A stretch of DNA of 64,000 nt from Roseiarcus sp963737365 (GTDB taxonomy: Bacteria > Pseudomonadota > Alphaproteobacteria > Rhizobiales > Beijerinckiaceae): NCBI GenBank assembly GCA_963737365.1, contig CAVTSD010000005.1, forward strand, positions 310,001-374,000, read 5' to 3'. The notes below the pieces were generated by a model, which saw only the letters and a program-made list of their open reading frames with translations, was not told the origin of the DNA and did not search any database. The translations under genes were made by a program, and so were the position numbers. Shown here in pieces: positions 11,280-19,441 of this stretch. The stretch's first letter is position 1; each line of letters starts with the position of its first letter.

Positions 11280-11453
11280 CTTATGCGAACCTTATCCGCG
11301 CCGACGGGCTAAAAATATGAAAAAGGGCTCTTGCCCTGGCGATGATTAGCGATCATATTGCTGCGGTGCAGCATGACCTGCTGCATATGCCCTCCTTGGG
11401 CGTTTCCTCCCTAAACTCAAGGCCGCCATGGAAACACGGCGGCCTCCTTTTTT
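11280..11453 (+). ncRNA. Candidate trans-acting small RNA
   Basis: No reading frame explains this stretch, yet it ends in a near-ideal intrinsic terminator (11421-11453). It contains two exposed anti-Shine-Dalgarno-like runs, CCTCC near 11392 and CCTCCC near 11407, plus a TGCTGCGGTGCAGCA-type hairpin near 11360. C-rich CCUCC loops flanking a stem are typical of alphaproteobacterial sRNAs that bind mRNA leaders. The 5' end is a guess; an AT-rich segment around 11311-11325 could be the promoter. Alternatively this is just a long 3' trailer of the preceding gene. Confidence 0.45.
11421..11453 (+). terminator. Intrinsic terminator
   Basis: The arms GGCCGCC and GGCGGCC form a seven-pair GC stem around a ten-base loop, followed by CTCC and six T residues. 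It lies 170 bp downstream of the HAD gene and closes the candidate small RNA. Confidence 0.8.
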
Positions 11454-11480
11454 GCCCGTTGCCTGACCGATCGTCCGTCG

Positions 11481-11969
11481 TTGTTTGATGCTGATCCGGG
11501 CCTCCAGAATGAACCCGAGCACGCGTTTTTGAGCAATGGACAAACCAGGCGCTGGATGCGCTGGGCCATGGCGACTGTTTATTTCGTTGCTGGCGTCCTG
11601 CACTTGCGACGGCCCGAGGCGTTTCTTCCCATAATGCCTGACTGGGTTCCGACGCCTCGCGAGGTCATCCTTTTCACGGGCGCGTGCGAAATCGCCGGCG
11701 CGCTCGCGCTCGTGACACGTCCGCTTCGATGGTGGGCCGGTGTGATGCTCGCCCTCTACGCTGTTGGTGTTTTTCCAGCGAACATCAAGCACGCCTTTTA
11801 CAACGTTCAGCTACCGCAATTTCCGACAAGCTGGTGGTATCATGGGCCCCGGTTGGTCCTTCAGCCAGTCCTCGTCTGGTGGGCGCTATATAGCGCCGGG
11901 GTCGTGAATTGGCCGTTCGCCCGCCGGGTTGACCCATCGAGCCACGAAAGCAGTGACGAAGTCGCTTAG
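11481..11969 (+). CDS. DoxX-like integral membrane protein
   Basis: Protein of 162 aa from a TTG at 11481. The first membrane segment begins near residue 30, so an in-frame ATG at 11556 (MRWAMATVYFVAGVLHLRRP) may be the true start. About four hydrophobic helices follow, with FLPIMPDWVPTPREVI, an acidic GACEIAGALAL segment and FPANIKHAF as DoxX-like signatures. The function of this family is poorly defined; some members work in redox or quinone-linked processes. No operon partner is evident. Confidence 0.7.
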   Translation: MFDADPGLQNEPEHAFLSNGQTRRWMRWAMATVYFVAGVLHLRRPEAFLPIMPDWVPTPREVILFTGACEIAGALALVTRPLRWWAGVMLALYAVGVFPANIKHAFYNVQLPQFPTSWWYHGPRLVLQPVLVWWALYSAGVVNWPFARRVDPSSHESSDEVA

Positions 11970-12056
11970 GCGGAGATGTTCGCCCCGAGCAAGGCGAATG
12001 GCCGTCCACCCACTAGCGCCTTGGCTCGCGATGCGCGAGTCTCCCTTGACGTGAGA

Positions 12057-12902
12057 TCAGCGAGGAAAGAACTCGAGAATCGCCGTCGCGATCTCCGGCG
12101 CGTGCGTCTCGAGAGCGAAATGTCCGGTGTCGAAAAAGAGCACAGTCGCATTCGGGATGTCGCGCTTGAACGCCTCGGCGCCCGGCGGCAGAAAGAACGG
12201 ATCGTTCTTGCCCCATACCGCCAGGAAGGGCGGCTCATGAGTGCGGAAATAGTGCTGGAAGGTTGGGTAGAGCGCCACGTTGCTCTTATAGTCGCCGAAG
12301 AGATCGAGTTGCACATCGGCGACGCCGGGCCGTGACGTATAGAAACTGTCCAGGGTATACCCGTCTGGCGACACCCTCGTCGGGTCGGGCGCGCCATGCG
12401 TATATTGCCAGGCGATCAACTCCGGCTTGAGGAAGGCGCGCAGCGCCTCACGATTGGCCGCAGATCGGTCTTGCCAATAGGCGCGGATCGGAGTCCAGCC
12501 GCCGCTTAACCCTTCCTCATAGGCGTTGCCGTTTTGCGAGATGATCGCGGTGATCCGCTCCGGATGCTTGACCGCGAGGCGGAATCCGGTCGGCGCGCCA
12601 TAGTCAAACACGTAGATTGCGTAGCGGTCGAAACCGAGGATCTCCGTGAAGCGGTCGATCGTGGTCGCGATCTGGTCGAATGTGTTCGCTTTTTCGGGCA
12701 TGTCGGAGTTGCCGAACCCCGGCAGATCGGGGGCGACAATATGAAAGCGGTCGGCGAGCAGAGGGATGAGATCGCGGAACATGTGGCCGGCGGTTGGAAA
12801 GCCGTGCAGGAGCAAAAGCTTCGGGGCGCCAGAAACGCCGGCTTCGCGATAGAACACGTTGCGGCCATCGACTTTGGCGGTCCGATAATGGATGGCGGTC
12901 AT
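12057..12902 (-). CDS. Alpha/beta hydrolase (haloalkane dehalogenase / epoxide hydrolase type)
   Basis: Protein of 281 aa. LLLHGFPTAGHMFRDLIP gives the oxyanion-hole HGFP motif, YVFDYGAPTGFRLA carries an Asp nucleophile in the elbow, and FFDTGHFALETH carries the catalytic His. An Asp nucleophile points to epoxide hydrolase or haloalkane dehalogenase chemistry rather than an esterase. It starts at the ATG at 12902. The next gene in the same direction is another alpha/beta hydrolase 34 bp upstream, so the two are probably co-transcribed. Confidence 0.87.
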   Translation of the reverse strand: MTAIHYRTAKVDGRNVFYREAGVSGAPKLLLLHGFPTAGHMFRDLIPLLADRFHIVAPDLPGFGNSDMPEKANTFDQIATTIDRFTEILGFDRYAIYVFDYGAPTGFRLAVKHPERITAIISQNGNAYEEGLSGGWTPIRAYWQDRSAANREALRAFLKPELIAWQYTHGAPDPTRVSPDGYTLDSFYTSRPGVADVQLDLFGDYKSNVALYPTFQHYFRTHEPPFLAVWGKNDPFFLPPGAEAFKRDIPNATVLFFDTGHFALETHAPEIATAILEFFPR

Positions 12903-12936
12903 GACGCTGGTCCTTTCGTTGAGATAGCGACGGGCC

Positions 12937-13626
12937 TCAGCTTTTGAGGATCGCGCTGGTCGCCTCGCGAAGAATGTCGACGACGGTGGAGGGCGCAGTC
13001 ACGAGCGGCGTGTGATCGACCGGATGCGAACGCACCGTCGCCTTCATCCGCTCGGCCATGAAGCGATGGTTGTCCTCGACGATTATGCGGTCCTGCTCAG
13101 CGATGAGGAACCAGGACGGCCGGTCTTTCCACAGCGGCCGCTCCATCTTGACGGTGATGCAGGCGGGCGAAATCGGCCGCTGGACCGCCGCCAGAACCGC
13201 CAGCTCTTCCTTCGAAGCATTTTGCGCGAAGGCGGCGGCGAAGGCCGCTTCCGGCAGATAGATGAGCCCGTGAGCGTCCGGCGCAAGCTTGGGGGCATCG
13301 GCATGCGGCGTGCCTCGGTAAAAGACGTCGGCGACGGTCTCTCCTTGGTCCGGGGCGAGCGCGGCCACGTAGACGAGCGCCTTTACCTTGTCGCTGCGGG
13401 TCGCCCCAATGACAGCGCCGGCGTAAGCATGGCCGGCGATAACAACTGGGCCCTCGACTCGCTCGAGCGTCTGGTCAAGCGCGGCGATGTCGTCACGGAA
13501 CGAGGTCAGCGGCAGAGGCGCCGCGACCGCTCTGTCCCCGCTCGCGGCGAGGGCCATGATGACCTTCGCCCAGCTCGATCCGTCGGCCCAGGCGCCATGC
13601 ACGAGGACGGTCGTGGCGATGTTCAT
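12937..13626 (-). CDS. Alpha/beta-fold hydrolase with Ala in the nucleophile position
   Basis: Protein of 229 aa. VLVHGAWADGSSWAKVI is the oxyanion-hole motif and VDHTPLVTAP supplies a C-terminal His. The nucleophile elbow reads VVIAGHAYAGAVIG, so the usual Ser of GHSYGG is replaced by Ala (codon GCT). It may be non-hydrolytic or use another residue; some sequences of this subfamily may share the change. Divergent from the CGNR regulator gene across a 142-bp promoter region with repeats, and probably controlled by it. Confidence 0.82.
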   Translation of the reverse strand: MNIATTVLVHGAWADGSSWAKVIMALAASGDRAVAAPLPLTSFRDDIAALDQTLERVEGPVVIAGHAYAGAVIGATRSDKVKALVYVAALAPDQGETVADVFYRGTPHADAPKLAPDAHGLIYLPEAAFAAAFAQNASKEELAVLAAVQRPISPACITVKMERPLWKDRPSWFLIAEQDRIIVEDNHRFMAERMKATVRSHPVDHTPLVTAPSTVVDILREATSAILKS

Positions 13627-13671
13627 CGCGATTCCTGTTCCTCCGATTGCGCTTAGATAACCTGCTTGAAA

Positions 13672-13737
13672 GCTAGCTAACGGTTTGCTATCAGGTATTG
13701 CAATAACCTGTCAATGGCTAGTTGATCGGTTATGCTA
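13672..13737. promoter_or_regulatory. Repeated candidate operator in the divergent hydrolase/CGNR promoter
   Basis: Two direct, imperfect copies of a GCTAG..(A/C)GGTT..GCTA element lie at 13672-13690 and 13717-13737. Between them is a near-palindrome, CAGGTATTGCAATAACCTG, at 13692-13710. The region is markedly AT-rich compared with its surroundings. The arrangement fits a dimeric regulator binding between two divergent genes. Confidence 0.5.
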
Positions 13738-13768
13738 GGAAAATTATCGCCTGATTCGAAGGACCTCC

Positions 13769-14392
13769 GTGTTGGACAGACCGCCTGCGTTTTTCATCGC
13801 CGATTCTCCGGGTCTCGACTTCCTTAACTCCATCGCGACGCCGGTCGATCAGCCGGTTGACTGGCTCGACAGCGGCGACGGCCTCGCCGCCTGGCTGGCT
13901 CAGGCCGACCTTGTTCCGACACAGGCGCTAAATTCAATAACCAGGCAATACGCGCCCAGCGAACTGGACAAGGTTGCCGATCAGGCGCGCATGTTACGCG
14001 AATGGTTCAGAGGCTTCGTGGGCAGGCAGATGGGGCGACCGCTTACGCCTGAGGCGGCGCACGATCTCATGCCCCTGAACGCGCTGCTCGAGCGTGACCA
14101 GATGTTCAATCGCGTCGCGTTGCATCAGGACACACGCGGCGATCGTTTGGAATTGCAAACGACGCGGCGCTGGCGATCGCCAGAATCCTTACTACTGCCG
14201 ATCGGCGAAGCACTGGCGCGGTGCGTGTGCGACGAGGACTTCGCCAGCATCCGGGCATGTGAGGGACATAGCTGTACTCTGATCTTTGCAGACCGCACTC
14301 GGAGGCGGGGCAGACGGTGGTGCAGCATGGCGGTATGCGGCAATCGCGCAAAGCAGGCTGCGCATCGACATCGCCTCAAGGGCGAGCGCTGA
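13769..14392 (+). CDS. CGNR zinc-finger (ABATE-domain) transcriptional regulator
   Basis: Protein of 207 aa from a GTG at 13769. The N-terminal ABATE domain starts FIADSPGLDFLNSIATP, a classic opening for the family. The C-terminal zinc finger reads ACEGHSCTLIFADRTRRRGR then WCSMAVCGNRAKQAAHR, with four Zn ligands including the eponymous CGNR. The family comprises predicted DNA-binding regulators, often beside small metabolic genes. Here it faces the two alpha/beta hydrolase genes, so local control of that operon is the simplest reading. Confidence 0.87.
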   Translation: MLDRPPAFFIADSPGLDFLNSIATPVDQPVDWLDSGDGLAAWLAQADLVPTQALNSITRQYAPSELDKVADQARMLREWFRGFVGRQMGRPLTPEAAHDLMPLNALLERDQMFNRVALHQDTRGDRLELQTTRRWRSPESLLLPIGEALARCVCDEDFASIRACEGHSCTLIFADRTRRRGRRWCSMAVCGNRAKQAAHRHRLKGER

Positions 14393-14427
14393 CCGCTAGC
14401 TGAGCTTCGTGCGTAATCCGCTGTCGG

Positions 14428-14895
14428 TCACGGCGCATTCTCATGCGAATAGGGGTGAGACGATGCGAACGGGTTGGCCAGGAACGTTCCGATCGTGCCG
14501 TGGGCGCCGACAACTAGGAGCAGAAAGCCTCCGGCGAGAGAGAAGTTTTTGAGAAAATCCCAGAAGAGGTCGCGGCCCTTGCTGTCACCCGGACGCCAGA
14601 AATCGCCCGGCCTCCAGAATTGTTTCCATAAGAGCGCCGTCACCATGCAATAGCCGGCCATTACAAAACCCGCCGCCCGATCCGCAATTCCGGTCAGGAT
14701 TCCTAAGGGCATCAGGATTTCCGTCGCGAGGGCCGCCACGATCAAAAGAACGGCGATCTTCTTGTTCGGCGCGATCTCCCTCGCCTGAGCGACCGCCCCC
14801 TTGAAGTTGAAAATCTTGTCCGCCGCGCTGAAGGGGAAAAAAAGCACCACCAGCAAAGTGCGCGTCGCGAGCGTCGCAAGCGCGGTCGCCGTCAT
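14428..14895 (-). CDS. DoxX-family membrane protein
   Basis: Protein of 155 aa from the ATG at 14895. Four hydrophobic segments are visible (ATRTLLVVLFFPFSAADKI, IAVLLIVAALATEILMPLGI, AAGFVMAGYCMVTALLW, LAGGFLLLVVGAHG). DoxX-like motifs are present, including the acidic residue in the second helix. A small tandem duplication FWRPGD-FWRPGD lies between helices three and four. It sits 32 bp after the SDR gene and is probably co-transcribed with it. Confidence 0.85.
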   Translation of the reverse strand: MTATALATLATRTLLVVLFFPFSAADKIFNFKGAVAQAREIAPNKKIAVLLIVAALATEILMPLGILTGIADRAAGFVMAGYCMVTALLWKQFWRPGDFWRPGDSKGRDLFWDFLKNFSLAGGFLLLVVGAHGTIGTFLANPFASSHPYSHENAP

Positions 14896-14927
14896 GCGCC
14901 GATCCTCTCTCAGATTGGAGCCGCCGT

Positions 14928-15707
14928 CTAGAGCCCGACGCTGTTCTGCATGATGCCGCCATCGGCGAAGATCGTGGTCGCGGTCAGATAACTTGCACCC
15001 TCGCCGGCGAGGAAAACGACGACGTTCGCAATTTCCTCCGGCCGGGCCATACGCCCGAGCGGGATGGCGGCGTCGAGCTTCGAAAGCAGCGCCGGATCCT
15101 TCATGGTGGTGAGATTGATGGGGGTCGCGACAGCGCCCGGACCGACACCGACGACCAGAACGCCATGGGGCGCCAATTCGACGCCGGCGGTCCGGGTCAG
15201 CATCCGCATGCCGCCCTTCGCCAAGCAATAGGCGGTGTTGCCCGGCATCGGCCAATCCTCATGGACGGAGGTGATATTGACAATCCGGCCGCCCCCGCCC
15301 TGCTTGATCATCTGCTTCGCGGCGAGTTGAACGCCGAAAAACGCGCTTTTGAGATTGATTGTGAGGACCTTGTCGTACTGGCCCTCCGTCGTTTCAAGCA
15401 CCGAGGTTCGTGTCTCGACACCAGCGTTGTTCACCATGATGTCGAGGCGGCCGAATTTCGCCACCGCGGCGTCGACCAGGCGCTGCAAGTCCTCAATCCG
15501 GCTGACATCGGCCTCCAGGCCGATCGCCTGATCGCCGAACGAAGCGATCTCGCGCTCGAGCGCCTCCGTCGCCGCGGCGTCCGCGATGTAATCGATGACG
15601 ATCCTCGCCCCCGCCCTCGCGAGACCGACGGCGATCGCCTTTCCGATGCCGGTGTTCCCGCCGGTGACGATCGCAACTTTGTCCTTCAACGTCATCTTGT
15701 TCCTCAT
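14928..15707 (-). CDS. Short-chain dehydrogenase/reductase
   Basis: Classical SDR of 259 aa. The cofactor loop is TGGNTGIGKAIA, NNAG appears at about residue 93, the catalytic Ser lies in NITSVHEDWP, and the Tyr/Lys pair is YCLAK. The closest named relatives are glucose-1-dehydrogenase-like SDRs, but the substrate is not predictable. The start could be ATG 15707 or the in-frame ATG four codons in (MTLKDKVAIVTGG). Followed by a DoxX-type gene. Confidence 0.88.
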   Translation of the reverse strand: MRNKMTLKDKVAIVTGGNTGIGKAIAVGLARAGARIVIDYIADAAATEALEREIASFGDQAIGLEADVSRIEDLQRLVDAAVAKFGRLDIMVNNAGVETRTSVLETTEGQYDKVLTINLKSAFFGVQLAAKQMIKQGGGGRIVNITSVHEDWPMPGNTAYCLAKGGMRMLTRTAGVELAPHGVLVVGVGPGAVATPINLTTMKDPALLSKLDAAIPLGRMARPEEIANVVVFLAGEGASYLTATTIFADGGIMQNSVGL

Positions 15708-16095
15708 AGCGCGGTTCCGGAAGGGCCCGCGTTTTCGAATGTATAACCGATCGACTTATCGGTTTAACGAAGCCGAACGCCGAATTCTCGGTTGGCCTCT
15801 GACTTGCAAAGGGGAACGTTTGCCTGCGTCAACAGTTCCGGGGTCAGCGTATGTGAAATTGAATTCAGCGTCGGCAATGCCTAAGTTCACGGAACTCGTG
15901 CTGATGAGACGGCTTTTGACCAGGACGGCTTTGATGAGAAGCGGACATTCTATGTCGCATGGGCCAGATGCAATCGTTGCGCTTAGTTGGTCCCGGACGC
16001 AATGTGTCATCAAAACCGGTGGACAATCTTTGTTAACCATTTCTCATCACGTTTTAGAACTGGCAGAAATAAGCTGACAGTGCTGGAGATTCGCG
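15708..16095. other. Intergenic region before prkA
   Basis: 388 bp between divergent genes. A 94-codon open frame on the minus strand (15756-16040) has no recognisable similarity and is not called. The last 80 bp before prkA are AT-rich and probably hold its promoter. A sigma-54-like CTGGCAG..GC pair occurs near 16058, but its spacing is one base short of consensus. Confidence 0.5.
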
Positions 16096-18106
16096 ATGAA
16101 CGCCGAGACCGCTCACGCCTTCCTGCAACCGGGTTCGACGGATGCGCCGCGCGCGGCGCCAGCGCTAGGCGCAGAGATTTTCAGTCTATTCTCGATGGCC
16201 TACGCGCGGGAGCGGCGCGAGGCGATGAGCCTTACCGAGTTCCTCGAGGGCTGCCGAGACGATCCGGGCATGACGGCGAGCGCAGCCGAGCGGATGATCG
16301 CCGCCATAGGCGATCCGGTCGTTGTCGACACGGCACGAGACCCTCGCCTCGGGCGCATCTTCCTTAACCGGACGATTAAGCTCTATCCCTCCCTGTCCGG
16401 GTTCTTCGGCATGGAAGACACGATCCAGCGTGTCGTGAGTTTCTTCCAGCACGCTGCGCAAGGGCTCGAGGAGCGCAAGCAGATCCTTTACCTCCTTGGC
16501 CCTGTCGGCGGCGGCAAGTCTTCGCTCGCCGAGCGCCTCAAGGCGTTGATCGAGACGCAGCCGATTTATGTGCTCGCTGCTGGAGACGAACTCAGCCCAG
16601 TGTTTGAATCTCCGCTAGGCCTTTTCCGTCCGGAGACAATGGGCGCTGCGCTCCAAAGCCGTTACGGAATTCCCTCTCGGCGCCTTAACGGAATCTGCTC
16701 GCCATGGGCGACCAAACGCCTGGACGCCTTCGACGGCGACATCTCCCGCTTCTCAGTAGTCAAAGTCTATCCTTCCAGGCTTCGCCAAATCGGCGTCGCC
16801 AAAACGGAGCCGGGCGACGAGAACAATCAAGACATCTCCACGCTGGTCGGCAAGGTTGATATCCGTCAGCTCGAGCATTTCTCTCAGCATGATCCAGACG
16901 CCTACAGCTATTCCGGCGGCCTTAACCGCACGACGCAGGGGCTTTTGGAGTTCGTCGAGATGTTCAAGGCCCCGATCAAGGTGCTCCACCCCCTGCTGAC
17001 GGCGACGCAGGAGGGCAATTACGCGGGTACCGAGAACCTCGGCGCCCTTCCTTTCCAGGGAATTGTGCTTGCCCATTCTAACGAATCGGAGTGGGAGCAG
17101 TTCAAGAACAACAAAAACAATGAGGCGTTTCTCGACCGCATCTGTGTCGTCAAGGTGCCGTACTGTCTGCGGGTAACAGAAGAGGCGATGATCTACGCCA
17201 AACTGCTCGAGGGAAGCGAGCTGTGCGAAGCGCCCTGCGCGCCGGAAGTGCTCGAGATCCTGGCGCGTTTCTGCATCCTCACCCGCCTCAAGGAGCACCA
17301 GAATTCGCCGCTGTTTTCAAAACTGCGCGTCTACAACGGCGAGAGCCTGAAGGACACCGATCCCAAGGCGAAATCCTTGCAGGAATATCGCGAGGTCGCG
17401 GGGGTCGCCGAGGGCATGACCGGCGTCTCCACCCGTTTTGCATTTAAAATTCTGTCGGAGACCTTCAATCTCGACAGCGAGGAGATCGCTGCCGACCCTG
17501 TCCATCTTATGTATGTGCTCGAGCAGGCGATCAAGCGCGAGCAACTTCCAAAGGATGTCGAGGAGCGTTACCTCGATTTTATCAAGTCCAATCTTGCCGT
17601 TCGATATGCCGAGTTCATAGGCCGCGAAATCCAGAAGGCGTACATCGAATCCTATAGTGAATACGGGCAGAACCTGTTTGACCGTTACATCGCCTATGCC
17701 GACGCCTGGATCGAGGAGCAGGACTTCAAGGATCCCGACACCGGCCAGGTTTTCGACCGGCAGGTGCTCGAACTCGGAGCTGTCGAAGACCGAGAAGCCA
17801 GCCGGCATCGCCAACCCGAAGGACTTCCGCAACGAGATCGTCAAGTTCGCTCTGCGCGCTCGCGCGAACAACAACGGCAAGAATCCTTCGTGGACGGCTT
17901 ATGAGAAGATCCGAGAAGTGATCGAGAAGCGTATGTTTAGCCAAGTCGAGGATCTGCTGCCGATCATCAGCTTCGGGGCCAAGCAGGATACCAAAACCGA
18001 TAGGCAGCACGCCGATTTTCTCGACCGGATGAAGTCGCGTGGCTACACCGAGCGACAAGTGCGCCGGCTAGTCGAGTGGTACATGCGGGTCAACAAGGCC
18101 GGATAG
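16096..18106 (+). CDS. prkA: PrkA (YeaG) serine protein kinase, carrying a single frameshift
   Basis: AAA+ domain plus kinase domain protein, about 669 aa once corrected. The opening, ERREAMSLTEFLEGCRDD, is typical. The Walker A motif is LLGPVGGGKSS near residue 140. The frame is intact to about 17770. There GAACTC at 17770-17775 carries one surplus base. Removing it gives VLDSELSKTEKPAGIANPKD and a normal C-terminus ending KQVRRLVEWYMRVNKAG-like at 18106. The product phosphorylates proteins under starvation or stress in relatives. It leads the conserved prkA-yeaH-spoVR cluster. Confidence 0.93.
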
Positions 18107-18127
18107 GTGGAGAGCGGATAAGCGGCC

Positions 18128-19441
18128 ATGGCTCAGTTTGTAGACCGCCGCCTCAATCCGCGCGATAAGAGCCTTGGTAATCGCCAGCGGTTCCTTCGCC
18201 GCACCCGCGTCGAGGTCAGGCGTGCGGTTGACAGGGCCGTGGCTGAGCGCTCCATCGCCGACGCCGGCAAAGGTGGCGCTGTCTCCATCCCCACCGACGG
18301 AATCGGCGAGCCGCAATTTCATCTCTCGAACGAGAGCGGCGAGCGGGAATACGTTCGGCCCGGCAATAAGGACTTTGTTGCAGGAGACCGCATAGACAAG
18401 CCGAAGAGCGGCGCTAGCGGCTCGGGGCGTCAAGCGTCTGATTCTGGGAGCGACCAGGACCCGTTTTCGTTTGCACTTACAGAAGCTGAGTTCCTTGATA
18501 TCCTGTTTGAGGACCTCGAGCTTCCCGACCTCGTCAAGGCGTCGCTCAAGGATGTGAGCGCAAAAGAGTTTCGCCGGGCCGGGTATACGAACGACGGAGC
18601 TACTCCAAACCTCGCAGTTCTGCGGACTATGCGCGTCAGTATGGGCCGCCGATTTGCGCTTCGTCGTCCGAGGAAGGCGGAGGTCGAACGGCTAGAGGCA
18701 GAGCTTGCGGCGCTCGAGGCCAGGACTGCTCGCGAGCCCGCGGACGAAGCGCGCATCGGCGAGCTCCGCCGCGACATCGAGCTGCTCAAGCGACGACAGC
18801 GCGCCGTGCCATTCATCGATCCGATCGACGTGCGCTACAATCGGTTCACGCCGACGAACGTTCCGCGCGCCAAGGCGGTCATGTTTTGCCTGATGGACGT
18901 CTCGGCCTCAATGGGCGAACGCGAAAAAGATCTGGCGAAGCGTTTCTTCATCCTGTTGCACCTCTTCCTCAAGCGCAAATATGAACGCGTCGACATCGTT
19001 TTCATCCGTCACAGCCACGAGGCGGCTGAAGTGGACGAACAGGAATTTTTTTATGGCCGCGACAGCGGCGGCACCGTGGTCAGCTCCGCGCTAAAGGCGA
19101 TGATCGCGGCGCGCGAAGCCCGATATCCCGCCGCAGACTGGAACGTCTATTGCGCCCAGGCCTCCGACGGAGACAATTCGGGCGGCGATTCGCGGGATTG
19201 CGTCGCGCTTCTTGCCGAAGCCATCCTGCCGCTCACGCAGTATTACGCCCATATCGAGATCGCCGCCGAGGGCGCGACAAATATCGACGAAAGCCGTCAC
19301 ACCGACCTCTGGCGCGCGTACGCCGAACTCAAGGAGGCGGCGTCCAATTTCGCGATGGCGCGTGTCGCGACGCGCGCCGACATTTATCCTGTCTTTCGCC
19401 AGCTCTTTGCGAGGCAAACGAGACACGGAGCGGCTCCATGA
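18128..19441 (+). CDS. yeaH: DUF444 / YeaH family protein with von Willebrand A-like domain
   Basis: Protein of 437 aa. MAQFVDRRLNPRDKSLGNRQ is the standard DUF444 start. A charged coiled-coil-like stretch (residues about 180-225) precedes a VWA-like domain with a MIDAS-type DVSASMGEREKDLAKRF. The protein is the constant partner of PrkA and SpoVR; its molecular role is not settled. It starts 21 bp after prkA and its stop overlaps the spoVR start (ATGA), which indicates translational coupling. Confidence 0.93.
   Translation: MAQFVDRRLNPRDKSLGNRQRFLRRTRVEVRRAVDRAVAERSIADAGKGGAVSIPTDGIGEPQFHLSNESGEREYVRPGNKDFVAGDRIDKPKSGASGSGRQASDSGSDQDPFSFALTEAEFLDILFEDLELPDLVKASLKDVSAKEFRRAGYTNDGATPNLAVLRTMRVSMGRRFALRRPRKAEVERLEAELAALEARTAREPADEARIGELRRDIELLKRRQRAVPFIDPIDVRYNRFTPTNVPRAKAVMFCLMDVSASMGEREKDLAKRFFILLHLFLKRKYERVDIVFIRHSHEAAEVDEQEFFYGRDSGGTVVSSALKAMIAAREARYPAADWNVYCAQASDGDNSGGDSRDCVALLAEAILPLTQYYAHIEIAAEGATNIDESRHTDLWRAYAELKEAASNFAMARVATRADIYPVFRQLFARQTRHGAAP

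Noticed and set aside
12040..12065. CCTTGACGTGAGATCAGC near the hydrolase stop as an FNR-type site
   Set aside because: Spacing between half-sites is wrong and it lies at the 3' end of a gene.
15756..16040. 94-codon minus-strand frame before prkA
   Set aside because: No similarity, no clear ribosome binding site, lies in the promoter region of prkA.
16050..16080. Sigma-54 promoter upstream of prkA
   Set aside because: CTGGCAG is present but the GC dinucleotide is one base too close and TTGC is missing.
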